Source of the DNA: Alcanivorax limicola | GTDB lineage: Bacteria > Pseudomonadota > Gammaproteobacteria > Pseudomonadales > Alcanivoracaceae | DNA: 64,000 nt | Assembly (NCBI RefSeq): GCF_019931215.1 | Contig: NZ_JAIOUB010000001.1 | Span: forward strand, 1,085,955-1,149,954 | Direction: 5' to 3' | In this document: positions 9,756-20,787 of the stretch, piece by piece | Position numbering within the stretch: position 1 is the stretch's first letter | Layout of the letters: each line of letters opens with the position of its first letter | The notes under the pieces: generated by a model | Seen by the model: only the letters and a program-made list of their open reading frames with translations | What the model was told of the DNA's origin: nothing | Databases searched by the model: none | Program-made: the position numbers and the translations under genes

Positions 9756-10517
9756 TCAGCCGCGCGCTTCTTCAGCCGCCGCGTCCTGAACTTCAACGAA
9801 ACCATCGGTATCGCCGCCCGGCGCCTGTGTTGCGGCGTACTGGCGACCTTCGATGATGGCGTCAGCCACTGCACCCACGTACAGCTGGATGGCGCGAATC
9901 GCGTCATCGTTGCCAGGTACGATGTAGTCGACACCGTCCGGGTTGCTGTTGGTATCCACCACTGCGATAACCGGAATGCCCAGCTTGCGCGCTTCCTGTA
10001 CGGCGATGTCTTCGTGGTCCACGTCGATGATGAACAGTGCGTCCGGCAGGCCGCCCATGTCCTTGATACCGCCGATGGAGCGCTCCAGCTTCTCCATCTC
10101 ACGACGGCGCATCAGCGCTTCTTTCTTGGTCAGCTTGTCAAAGGTGCCATCAGCGGACTGGGCTTCCAGATCACGATAACGCTTGATGGACTGACGAATG
10201 GTCTTCCAGTTGGTGAGCATGCCGCCCAGCCAGCGGTGGTCCACATAGGGCATACCGCAGCGGGTCGCTTCATCCGCAACCGCCTTCTGTGCCGCACGCT
10301 TGGTGCCGACGAACAGAATCTTGTTGTTGCTGGAAGCCAGCTTGTTGACGAAGCTCAGCGCTTCGTTGAACAGTGGCAGGGTCTTTTCCAGATTCACGAT
10401 GTGAATCTTGTTGCGAGCGCCATAGATGAACGGCTTCATCTTCGGGTTCCAGTAACGTGTCTGGTGGCCGAAGTGAACGCCCGCCTTGAGCATGTCGCGC
10501 ATGGTGACGTTAGGCAT
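9756..10517 (-). CDS. rpsB: 30S ribosomal protein S2
   Basis: S2 binds late to the head/platform junction of the 30S subunit and recruits S1. The conserved N-terminus [27 protein letters not shown] is followed by the S2 signatures FVGTKRAAQ and [14 protein letters not shown], and by the helical hairpin rich in Lys/Glu. Start 10517 is chosen over an upstream in-frame ATG (10550) because GGAG lies 9 nt before it and the protein then begins exactly like its homologues (253 residues). The gene is divergent from map. Confidence 0.97.
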   Translation of the reverse strand: MPNVTMRDMLKAGVHFGHQTRYWNPKMKPFIYGARNKIHIVNLEKTLPLFNEALSFVNKLASSNNKILFVGTKRAAQKAVADEATRCGMPYVDHRWLGGMLTNWKTIRQSIKRYRDLEAQSADGTFDKLTKKEALMRRREMEKLERSIGGIKDMGGLPDALFIIDVDHEDIAVQEARKLGIPVIAVVDTNSNPDGVDYIVPGNDDAIRAIQLYVGAVADAIIEGRQYAATQAPGGDTDGFVEVQDAAAEEARG

Positions 10518-10694
10518 TTCAGTTTTCTCCGTTTCGGGTTGGGCCTCCATGCTCCCGCATCACCCAACCTCCCGGACTGTCTTCAGTAGTGACGGTCTGC
10601 GAGGGGCACCCAGGGCCATGTGACGGAGCATGTGTGGATTTCCCTTGGCGCGGTCCTCACAGGTACAATGCGTACCCCTGCGGGCCGGTCAGGG
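10518..10694 (-). ncRNA. Probable rpsB 5' leader
   Basis: A leader of about 175 nt separates the predicted rpsB transcription start from the rpsB ATG. In enterobacteria the map-rpsB region encodes a structured S2 leader (t44-like) through which S2 represses its own synthesis. The length and position fit such a leader. I did not establish a matching fold, so this is inference from context. Confidence 0.35.
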
Positions 10695-10700
10695 GCGCGC

Positions 10701-10729
10701 TTTATACCATGATCACGCCCCGACAACAA
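10701..10729 (-). promoter_or_regulatory. Candidate rpsB promoter with GC-rich discriminator
   Basis: Minus strand: -35 TTGTTG (10729-10724), a 17-bp spacer, and -10 TATAAA (10706-10701). The downstream discriminator GCGCGCCCC is GC-rich, the pattern of stringently controlled promoters of translation genes. Transcription would begin near 10694. Confidence 0.6.
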
Positions 10730-10816
10730 TCATCCGGTGTACTATAGAGGCCGTCGATTGTGCCCCGCACAACGGCCAACCCGGCGCCCAAGTCACTGAT
10801 CTGAATAGAGCATTCG

Positions 10817-11593
10817 ATGACCATCAGCCTGAAAAGCCCTGAAGATATCCTGGCCATGCGCGAGGCCGGTCGCCTCGCCGGCGAAGTCCTGGACATGATC
10901 GGCGAACACGTCCAGCCCGGCGTCACGACCGAGGAACTGGACCGCATCTGCCACGACTATATGGTCAACACCCAGCAGGTGATCCCGGCGTGTCTGGGCT
11001 ATCGGGGCTTCCCGAAGTCCGTCTGCACCTCGGTCAACCATGTCATCTGCCACGGCATCCCCAACGAGCGCAAGGCCCTGAAGAAGGGCGACATCATCAA
11101 TATCGACGTCACCGTCATCAAGGACGGCTGGCACGGCGACACCAGCAAGATGTTCTTCGTTGGCGAGCCCTCGGTGCTGGCGAAGCGCCTGGTGGAGGTG
11201 ACACGCGAGTGCATGATGAAGGGCATCGAGCTGGTCCGCCCCGGCACCCGGCTGGGCGATATCGGCCAGGCCATCCAGCAGCACGCCGAGCAGCACCGCT
11301 TCTCGGTGGTGCGTGAATATTGCGGGCACGGCATCGGCAAGATCTTCCACGAGGAACCGCAGGTGCTGCATTATGGCAAGGCCGGTACCGGCCTCGTGCT
11401 GGAAGAGGGCATGGTGTTCACCATTGAGCCGATGATCAATGCGGGCAAGGCCCAGACCAAACTGCTCCCGGACGGCTGGACCGTGGTGACCAAGGACCAC
11501 AAGCTTTCCGCGCAGTGGGAACACACCATTGCCGTCACCCGCGACGGATTCGAGGTACTGACCCGGCGACAGGAAGAAACCGATTTGGCCTGA
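10817..11593 (+). CDS. map: Methionine aminopeptidase, type I
   Basis: Map removes the initiator methionine from nascent proteins using two metal ions. The 258-residue protein has the five ligands in order: Asp in IINIDVTVIKDGWHGDTSKMF (two Asp), His in YCGHGIGKIFHEEP, Glu in FTIEPMINAG, and Glu in SAQWEHTIAVT. The length is typical of the E. coli-type enzyme without an N-terminal extension. No strong ribosome-binding site precedes the ATG. It is divergent from rpsB and followed by glnD after 59 bp. Confidence 0.96.
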   Translation: MTISLKSPEDILAMREAGRLAGEVLDMIGEHVQPGVTTEELDRICHDYMVNTQQVIPACLGYRGFPKSVCTSVNHVICHGIPNERKALKKGDIINIDVTVIKDGWHGDTSKMFFVGEPSVLAKRLVEVTRECMMKGIELVRPGTRLGDIGQAIQQHAEQHRFSVVREYCGHGIGKIFHEEPQVLHYGKAGTGLVLEEGMVFTIEPMINAGKAQTKLLPDGWTVVTKDHKLSAQWEHTIAVTRDGFEVLTRRQEETDLA

Positions 11594-11652
11594 CTGGCCT
11601 GGCCTGATCCGAGACTGGCCCGATAGTTGCGTGCCAACACCCCGATTCCCGA

Positions 11653-14382
11653 ATGCAGAGCCCGGACACCATGACCCTTGAGCCCGCCGCCACCCTGGCG
11701 CAGATCACTGACACCCTGAGGCAGAGCACATCGCCCGGTATGACCGCGCGCGACCTGCTGATGCAGGGGCAGCAGCGTCTGGACGCGGCCTTCCCGGCCA
11801 CGCCGATTCGCGAGCTGGTCAGCGGGCGCTCTGCCATGGTGGATCAGGTGCTCCAGGCCGCCTGGTCATTATTTGATCTCGACCACCCGTCCCCGCACGG
11901 CGACGATGATGGCCCTGCCCTGGCACTGGTTGCCGTCGGCGGCTACGGTCGTGGCGAACTGCACCCGCACTCCGATGTGGACGTGCTGATTCTGCTGGCC
12001 AACGCACCGGGAGACGCGCTGTGCAGCAAGCTGGAGCAATTCATCGCCCTGCTCTGGGATACCGGCCTGGAAATCGGCCACAGCGTGCGCACCATGGACG
12101 AATGCGTCGATCTGGCCCGGGAAGACATCACCGTCGCCACCAATATCATGGAATCCCGCACCCTGGCGGGTGACGACACCCTGCGCCAGCAGCTAGCCGC
12201 CCGCACCGGCCCGGACGTCATCTGGCCGACCGCGTCGTTCTTCGAAGCCAAGTGGCAGGAGCAGGTCGCCCGCCACAAGAAGCACAACGACACCGAATAC
12301 AATCTGGAGCCGGACACCAAGAATGCGCCCGGCGGCCTGCGCGACCTGCAGATGGTCGGCTGGGTGGCCAAACGGCACTTCGATGTGGATCGCCTCGAAC
12401 AACTGATCGATCTCGGCTTTCTCACAGAGCGCGAGTATTCCATGCTGCAGCGCTGCCAGGAGATCCTGTTCCAGATCCGCTGGGCCCTGCACAACGTCAG
12501 CGGCCGTAATGAAAACCGGCTGCTGTTTGATCACCAGCGCCAGGTCGCCGCCCTGCTCGGGCACGAAGACTCCAGCTCGAATCTGGCCGTAGAAGTGTTC
12601 ATGAAGCGCTTCTATCGCGTCTCGCTCGCCCTGTCAGTGCTCAACGAAATGCTGCTGCAGCTGTTTGACGAAGCGATCCTGCAGCACGACAAGCCGCAGC
12701 GGGTACTGCCGCTGAACCGCCGCTTCCAGATTCACAACGACTACCTGGAAATCACCGCGCCCGATGTGTTTGCCCGGCAGCCCTCGGCCCTGATGGAAAT
12801 GTTCGTGGTGCTGGCCCAGCACCCGGACCTCAAGGGCGTGCGCGCCAGCACCATTCGTCATGCCATTGAGCAACGCAAACTGATCGATGACGATTTCCGC
12901 AACGACCCGCGCAATACAGCGCTGTTCATGCAACTGTTGCGCTCCCCCCATGCACTGTTCACGCAACTGCGGCGCATGAAACGCTACGGCATCCTCGGCC
13001 AGTACCTGCCGGAGTTCGGCAACATCATCGGCATGATGCAATACGACCTGTTTCATATTTATACCGTTGACGCCCATACACTGCTGGTGGTCAAGAACAT
13101 GCGCCGCCTGCGCCATGAAGAAACCCGCGAGCACTTCCCGCTGGCCTGCGACGTCTTTTACCGGCTGCCGAAGCCGGAGTTGTTATATGTCGCCGGCCTG
13201 TATCACGACATTGCCAAGGGCCGCGGCGGCGACCACTCCGAGCTGGGTGCCGATGATGCCATCGCGTTCTGCAAGCGGCATGGCCTGTCCACCTGGGACG
13301 CCAAACTGGTCGCCTGGCTGGTGCGCAGCCACCTGGTCATGTCGGTGACCGCACAGCGCAAGGATATTGCCGATCCGGAAGTGGTGTATGAATTTGCCCG
13401 GCAAGTCGGCGATCTGGTGCATCTGGATTATCTGTACCTGCTGACCGTGTCGGATATCAACGCGACCAATCCGGCGCTGTGGAATTCCTGGCGTGATTCG
13501 CTGCTGCGGCAGCTGTATATCGAAACCAAGCGCGCCCTGCGCCGGGGCCTCAACAACCCGGTGGACAAGCAGGACTGGATCGACGAAACCCGCGATGAAG
13601 CCCTGCGCATTCTGGAACAGCGCCAGCTACCGGCGGACAAGGTGGAGCACTTGTGGGCCAGCATTGGTGACGAGTATTTCCTGCGCGAAAACGCGGTGGA
13701 TATCGCCTGGCATACAGAAGCCATGCTGACCCGTGACAACACCGATCAGCCGCTGGTGCTGATTCGCGACACCAGCAGCGCCCAGCATGACGGCGGCACG
13801 CAGATATTCGTCTACACACCGGACACGGAAAATCTTTTCGCGGCCACCGTGAACGCACTGGATCAATTGAACCTGACCATCATGGACGCGCGCATCATCA
13901 CCTCCGGTGACGGCTTCAGCCTGGACAGTTATGTCGTCCTGGATGAACACGGCACACCGATTGGCAACGACCATGCCCGGCTGGATGTCATTCGCGACAC
14001 ACTGACCCGCGCACTGGCCGACCCCAGTGGGTTCCGCGCCATCGTGCAACGCCGCATGCCACGGCGGCACAAGCATTTCAGCGTGCCAACGCGCGTTATC
14101 ATCAGCAACGATCTGGTGCATGACCACACGGTGGTGGATATCCACACGCTCGATCGCCCCGGCCTGCTGGCCCGCATCGGGCGACTGTTCATGGAATTCG
14201 GCCTGTTGTTGCAGAACGCACGCATTGCCACACTGGGCGAGCGCGCAGAAGACGTTTTCTTCGTGACACAGAAAGACGGCAGCCCGATTTCCGATCCGGA
14301 CCTGTGTGAGCGTCTGCAACAGCGTATCAAGGAAGAACTCGATGACGTCAACGACGCCACACCGGCGTCACTGACCTTTTAA
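11653..14382 (+). CDS. glnD: Bifunctional PII uridylyltransferase/uridylyl-removing enzyme
   Basis: GlnD senses glutamine and uridylylates or deuridylylates PII proteins. Domains in order: nucleotidyltransferase with GGYGRGELHPHSDVDVLIL from about residue 96, the linker/helical region, an HD hydrolase domain with YHDIAKGRGGDHSELG near residue 517, and two C-terminal ACT domains (from about 716 and 828). The 909-residue length is normal. The ATG at 11653 is used; a second ATG six codons later is possible. Next to map and dapC, as in Pseudomonas. Confidence 0.96.
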   Translation: MQSPDTMTLEPAATLAQITDTLRQSTSPGMTARDLLMQGQQRLDAAFPATPIRELVSGRSAMVDQVLQAAWSLFDLDHPSPHGDDDGPALALVAVGGYGRGELHPHSDVDVLILLANAPGDALCSKLEQFIALLWDTGLEIGHSVRTMDECVDLAREDITVATNIMESRTLAGDDTLRQQLAARTGPDVIWPTASFFEAKWQEQVARHKKHNDTEYNLEPDTKNAPGGLRDLQMVGWVAKRHFDVDRLEQLIDLGFLTEREYSMLQRCQEILFQIRWALHNVSGRNENRLLFDHQRQVAALLGHEDSSSNLAVEVFMKRFYRVSLALSVLNEMLLQLFDEAILQHDKPQRVLPLNRRFQIHNDYLEITAPDVFARQPSALMEMFVVLAQHPDLKGVRASTIRHAIEQRKLIDDDFRNDPRNTALFMQLLRSPHALFTQLRRMKRYGILGQYLPEFGNIIGMMQYDLFHIYTVDAHTLLVVKNMRRLRHEETREHFPLACDVFYRLPKPELLYVAGLYHDIAKGRGGDHSELGADDAIAFCKRHGLSTWDAKLVAWLVRSHLVMSVTAQRKDIADPEVVYEFARQVGDLVHLDYLYLLTVSDINATNPALWNSWRDSLLRQLYIETKRALRRGLNNPVDKQDWIDETRDEALRILEQRQLPADKVEHLWASIGDEYFLRENAVDIAWHTEAMLTRDNTDQPLVLIRDTSSAQHDGGTQIFVYTPDTENLFAATVNALDQLNLTIMDARIITSGDGFSLDSYVVLDEHGTPIGNDHARLDVIRDTLTRALADPSGFRAIVQRRMPRRHKHFSVPTRVIISNDLVHDHTVVDIHTLDRPGLLARIGRLFMEFGLLLQNARIATLGERAEDVFFVTQKDGSPISDPDLCERLQQRIKEELDDVNDATPASLTF

Positions 14383-14404
14383 CACCAGAACAAACAGGAT
14401 ACCG

Positions 14405-15583
14405 ATGAATCCCGATCTCGATCTGCTGCACCCTTATCCGTTCGAGAAGCTCGCGCAATTGTTCGCCGGGCTGGAAACACCGACGCTTTCGCCCATCGCC
14501 CTGTCTATCGGCGAACCACAACACCCGGCACCCGCCCTGGTCCGGGAGGCCCTGCGGCAACACGCCGCCGAACTGTGTCGCTACCCCACCACCGCCGGCA
14601 TCCCCGCACTCAGAGACACCATCGTCGACTGGTTGTGCCGCCGTTATCCGCTGCGCCAACTGAGCGCGGATAATGTGCTGCCCGTAACCGGCACGCGGGA
14701 AGCCCTGTTCGCGTTCGCCCAGGCGGTGCTGGATCGCAGCCGCGCACCGCTGGTGCTGATGCCCAATCCCTTCTATCAGATCTACGAAGGCGCTGCGCTG
14801 TTGGCAGGCGGCACACCGGTGTACCTGCCCTGCACGGGCGAAACCGGCCTGCAACCGGACTTCGATGCGGTCAGCGATGACACCTGGGCCCGGTGCCAGC
14901 TGCTTTATCTCTGCTCGCCCGGCAACCCCACCGGGGCCCTGCTGGACATTGCGACCATGCAGCGTCTGATCCGCCTGGCGGACGAGCACGATTTCATCAT
15001 TGCCTCGGACGAGTGCTACTCGGAAATCTACAACCAGACGCCGCCGCCGGGCCTGCTGGAAGCCTGCGCGGACATGGGGCGCCACGATTACGCCCGCTGC
15101 ACGGTGTTCCACTCATTGTCCAAGCGCTCGAACCTGCCCGGCCTGCGCTCCGGCTTCGTCGCCGGAGACGCCGCGCTACTGAAACAGTTCCTGCGCTATC
15201 GCACCTACCATGGCTGCGCCATGCCGCCGCACCATCAGCTGGCCAGCATCGCCGCCTGGAACGATGAAGCACACGTCGATGAAAACCGGCGCCTGTATCG
15301 GGAAAAATTTGCTGCCGTGCTGGATATACTCGGTGACACCCTGCCGGTCAGTGCACCGGAGGCCGGGTTTTATCTGTGGCCCGAAACGCCCATGGATGAC
15401 CAAGCCTTTGCACGGGAACTGAAACGCACACAGAACGTTACGGTATTGCCCGGCAGCTATCTGTCCCGCGAAGTCGACGGGGTGAACCCGGGCGCCGGAC
15501 GCGTGCGCATGGCGCTGGTGGCAACGCTTGATGAGTGCACCGAAGGTGCCGAACGTATCCGCACTTTTTTGCGAGGGAGATAA
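14405..15583 (+). CDS. dapC: N-succinyldiaminopimelate aminotransferase
   Basis: This PLP class-I/II aminotransferase makes N-succinyl-L,L-diaminopimelate in lysine and cell-wall synthesis. The 392-residue protein shows CSPGNPTGALLD, the aspartate in ASDECYSEIY, the Schiff-base lysine in HSLSKRSNLPGLRSGF (about residue 239), and a late RVRMALV arginine. AGGA lies 7 nt before the ATG. The DapC assignment rests on position between glnD and dapD, since the fold alone does not fix the substrate. Confidence 0.88.
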   Translation: MNPDLDLLHPYPFEKLAQLFAGLETPTLSPIALSIGEPQHPAPALVREALRQHAAELCRYPTTAGIPALRDTIVDWLCRRYPLRQLSADNVLPVTGTREALFAFAQAVLDRSRAPLVLMPNPFYQIYEGAALLAGGTPVYLPCTGETGLQPDFDAVSDDTWARCQLLYLCSPGNPTGALLDIATMQRLIRLADEHDFIIASDECYSEIYNQTPPPGLLEACADMGRHDYARCTVFHSLSKRSNLPGLRSGFVAGDAALLKQFLRYRTYHGCAMPPHHQLASIAAWNDEAHVDENRRLYREKFAAVLDILGDTLPVSAPEAGFYLWPETPMDDQAFARELKRTQNVTVLPGSYLSREVDGVNPGAGRVRMALVATLDECTEGAERIRTFLRGR

Positions 15584-15589
15584 CCGCCA

Positions 15590-15937
15590 ATGACGCTTAC
15601 CGTTTACGGCATCAAGGCCTGCGACACCATGAAGAAGGCCTTTACCTGGCTGGACCAGCACGGCATTGCCTACGCATTTCATGACTACAAGAAAGCCGGC
15701 GCGCCGGAAAAGAAATTGCCCGCCTGGATCACGGCAAAAGGTCGGGACACCATCATCAACCGGCGCGGCACCAGCTGGCGCAAATTGCCACAGGCGGAAC
15801 GTGATGCCATGGACGACACCTCCGCCGTCGCCGCCGCTGTCGCCAACCCCTCACTGATCAAGCGCCCGATCGTCGAGTACCCCGGCGGCATTCTGGTGGG
15901 CTTCGACCCGGCCGCCTGGGCCGAGGCGCTGCGCTGA
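15590..15937 (+). CDS. ArsC/Spx-family YffB-like protein
   Basis: This 115-residue thioredoxin-fold protein of the ArsC/Spx superfamily has the N-terminal YGIKACDTMKKA motif, with a single active-site cysteine and downstream lysines, as in YffB. True glutaredoxin-type arsenate reductases have NPRCSKSR instead, so arsenate reduction is unlikely. Its biochemical role is not known; glutathione-linked reductase activity has been suggested for the family. It starts 7 bp after dapC and precedes dapD, a conserved arrangement in pseudomonads. Confidence 0.85.
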   Translation: MTLTVYGIKACDTMKKAFTWLDQHGIAYAFHDYKKAGAPEKKLPAWITAKGRDTIINRRGTSWRKLPQAERDAMDDTSAVAAAVANPSLIKRPIVEYPGGILVGFDPAAWAEALR

Positions 15938-16040
15938 TTTTCCTGGCACGGCGCCACTGAGCCTCTGGGCCACTGAAATGCACCGCAAGGTCGGGCATAA
16001 TGTCCGCTCGATCACCGACAGACAGAAATAAGGGATTCTC

Positions 16041-18318
<2,278 letters not shown>

Positions 18319-18387
18319 GCGCTCTCACACAACAGCGATGCGCTCATGCTATGCTGATGGGTCACGTCACGATGTCTGAATCGCGCC

Positions 18388-18717
18388 ATGGCCAAGGATC
18401 TGTCATACAAAGCCCAGCAGCGGGAAGCCCTGCGCCGCAAGATAGATGACTATCTGTCCCATGGCGGGCGCATCAAGGAAGTCGCTCCCGGCGTCTCCGG
18501 CGCCCACCATGGCGGAGACTGGCGCCGTCACCCTTCAGGGGAACAGAAGCCGCCGCCCCAGGAGCGCATCCCGCTCAACCACGTCATTGCCGCCATCGAA
18601 GCACGCAAGCAGGCGCGTCGCAGCAGCAGCCGCGTGACCCTGCGCCGCAAACCCCGCCGCAAGCTCATCTATGACGATTTCGGTGAACCCCTGCGCTGGC
18701 AATGGGTGGATGAATAG
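18388..18717 (+). CDS. Small basic conserved hypothetical protein
   Basis: A 109-residue cytosolic protein, strongly basic (many Arg/Lys clusters such as KQARRSSSR and RRKPRRK). Its N-terminal helix KIDDYLSHGGRIKEVAPGVSG resembles a short motif (ID.YL..GG.I..V..GVSG) that I recall from several small proteobacterial proteins of unknown function. There is no signal peptide or membrane segment. It stands alone after dapE. Nucleic-acid binding is a guess from charge only. Confidence 0.7.
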   Translation: MAKDLSYKAQQREALRRKIDDYLSHGGRIKEVAPGVSGAHHGGDWRRHPSGEQKPPPQERIPLNHVIAAIEARKQARRSSSRVTLRRKPRRKLIYDDFGEPLRWQWVDE

Positions 18718-18816
18718 CCGATTGCGACGGGCGTACACTTGTGTTCCCATTTTAGCTTTCGCACGTGCTGCCATTCACACATGGCACCCATCTACCAATA
18801 ACCAAGGACCCGAGCC

Positions 18817-20415
18817 ATGAACGCTGCCGCGCCCGACGCCCGCATGGTGGAGGATGTGAATCCTGCCACCGGTCACGCCTTCTTCAGCATTGCCGAGACC
18901 GACCTTTCCCGCATGCCTGCCATGATGGCGGATGCCCGCCAGGCGCAGCGCCTCTGGGCGGCGAAGTCCTTCAAGGAGCGGGCTACACATATCCAGCGCA
19001 TGCGCCGGTATATTGTCGAGCACGCCGAGCAGCTCGCGTTGACCGTGAGCCAGAGCAACGGCAAGACCCGCACCGACGCCCTGGCCACCGAAGTCCTGCC
19101 CTGCGCGCTGGCCTGTAACTGGTACGCGAAGCACGCCGCCAGCGTGCTCAAGCCGCGCATGCGCCCTGCGGGCACCCTGCTGTTCATCAACAAGCGCACG
19201 CAAATGCAGCATGTGCCGCTGGGCGTCGTTGGCATCATCAGCCCCTGGAACTACCCCCTGTCGATCCCCTTCGGTGAGATCGTCATGGCCTTGATGGCCG
19301 GCAATGCCGTGTTGCTGAAAGTCGCCGCCGCCACGCCCGCCGTGGGCCGCGCCATCGAAGACATCATCGCTGCCGGCGATCTGCCCCCCGGCCTGTTCCA
19401 GCACGTCGTCGGCTCTGGCAGCAAGGTCGCCACCGCGTTTTTCGATAACGGCATCAACAAGCTGTTCTTCACCGGTTCGGTCAATGCCGGCAAGCAACTG
19501 ATGGCTCAGGCTGCCGCGACCCTGACCCCGGTATCCCTGGAACTGGGCGGCAATGACCCGATGATCGTGCTGGAAGATGCGGACCTGGAACGCGCCGCCA
19601 ATGGCGCCGCCTGGGCGGGCTATCAGAATGCCGGCCAGTCCTGTGGCGGCGTCGAGCGCATCTATGTGGTGGCCCCGGTGTACGACGCCTTCGTACAGTT
19701 GCTGGCCGCCAAGACCCGCGCCATGCGCCACGGCGCCGGGCATGACAACTTCGACGTGGAGATGGGCAGCATCACCACCCCGGGGCAGCTGCGCACCGTG
19801 CAGCAGCATGTCGAGGATGCGCTCGGCAAGGGCGCCACTATCGCAGCCCAGTCGCAACCCACGGGCAGCGCCACGGATGCAGGACTGTTCTATCCCGCCA
19901 CACTGCTGACCGATGTGTCTGACGACATGATCACCGTCTGTGACGAAACCTTTGGCCCGGTCATCGCCGTGGCGCGGGTTGCTGATGAAGAGGAAGCCAT
20001 CCGTCGCGCCAATGCCTCCAATCTGGCACTGACCTCGTCAGTCTGGACGCGCAGCAACAAGCGCGGCCGTGCTATCGGTGCGCGCCTCGAGTCCGGGGTG
20101 ACGACCGTCAACGACCATCTTTATACCCACGGGCTGTCCGAAACCCCCTGGGGCGGCTGGAAGGAGTCCGGCATCGGTCGTACCCATGGGCCGGAAGGCT
20201 TGCTGGAGATGACCCAGGCCAAGGCGATCAACTGGGACATGCTGCCCAGCAAACGCAACCTCTGGTGGTACCCCTTTGACGAGACGACCTACAAGGCCCT
20301 GCTCAACGCCCTGCGTTTTGTCTTCCCGCGCTCTGCCGGCGAATGGTTACGCAGCAGCCTGGCGCTGACCCCCTTCCTGGTGAAGAAGATGTTCACCGGC
20401 TGGAAGACGGACTGA
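18817..20415 (+). CDS. NAD(P)-dependent aldehyde dehydrogenase
   Basis: This 532-residue ALDH-superfamily enzyme has the proton-abstracting Glu in SLELGGNDPMIV (residue 242) and the catalytic Cys in NAGQSCGGVERIYV (residue 276), 34 apart as is typical. The cofactor segment IISPWNYPLSIPF and FFTGSVNAGKQL are also present. The C-terminus extends about 40 residues beyond the core, ending with hydrophobic and basic segments, so membrane association is possible. In an organism of this type it could oxidise long-chain fatty aldehydes from alkanes, but the substrate is inference. Confidence 0.9.
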   Translation: MNAAAPDARMVEDVNPATGHAFFSIAETDLSRMPAMMADARQAQRLWAAKSFKERATHIQRMRRYIVEHAEQLALTVSQSNGKTRTDALATEVLPCALACNWYAKHAASVLKPRMRPAGTLLFINKRTQMQHVPLGVVGIISPWNYPLSIPFGEIVMALMAGNAVLLKVAAATPAVGRAIEDIIAAGDLPPGLFQHVVGSGSKVATAFFDNGINKLFFTGSVNAGKQLMAQAAATLTPVSLELGGNDPMIVLEDADLERAANGAAWAGYQNAGQSCGGVERIYVVAPVYDAFVQLLAAKTRAMRHGAGHDNFDVEMGSITTPGQLRTVQQHVEDALGKGATIAAQSQPTGSATDAGLFYPATLLTDVSDDMITVCDETFGPVIAVARVADEEEAIRRANASNLALTSSVWTRSNKRGRAIGARLESGVTTVNDHLYTHGLSETPWGGWKESGIGRTHGPEGLLEMTQAKAINWDMLPSKRNLWWYPFDETTYKALLNALRFVFPRSAGEWLRSSLALTPFLVKKMFTGWKTD

Positions 20416-20787
20416 CCAGGCAGTCATAACGAACACACGTCTCAACTTATTGATAACTATCATTTTTTTATAGTCATTTTCGGAAAAATCTGCATTATTT
20501 CAGGGCATCGCGCACCAATGTTACTCAAAGTAACACTTGGTGCGCTCCCGCCCTGACACCCTCCTCCGCCTCGCCAGATCAGAAAAAATCCCTATAAAAC
20601 AATCACTCACATTCGCGTGATGGCAAAGTGAAATCACTGGCACACAACCTGCTCTCTCCCCGCTGCGGCCACGTAATGGATTGGCCATGCACAAACCGTA
20701 TGGAGGCAATTCAACTTCGCCACATCCTGCTGCTTCCGGCCTGAAGGCCGGTGTATGGCATGTGGCTTCGTATCGGGAACGCAGAAA
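20416..20787 (+). promoter_or_regulatory. Gene-free AT-rich intergenic region upstream of the amidase
   Basis: No credible gene lies in these 372 bases. The left part is AT-rich (run of seven T near 20463) and contains TGATAACTATCATTT (20451-20465), which weakly resembles a Fur box. A large inverted repeat occupies 20510-20545. The rest probably carries the amidase promoter, which I could not place. Confidence 0.5.
20510..20545. repeat. Long inverted repeat, operator or terminator candidate
   Basis: Arms GCGCACCAATGTTACT and AGTAACA-C-TTGGTGCGC pair over 16 bp with one bulged C and a 3-nt loop. No T-run follows on either strand, so it does not look like a classic terminator. The inner TGTTACT-CAA-AGTAACA is shaped like a regulator-binding dyad. 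Confidence 0.6.

Noticed and set aside
15590-15937. Second arsenate reductase gene linked to the arsenic operon
   Set aside because: Its GIKACDTMKK motif is YffB/Spx-like, it lacks the NPRCSKSR site, and it belongs to the dap locus.
20451-20465. Fur box upstream of the amidase gene
   Set aside because: Only about 10 of 14 informative positions match and the AT-rich setting makes chance likely; kept only as a note.
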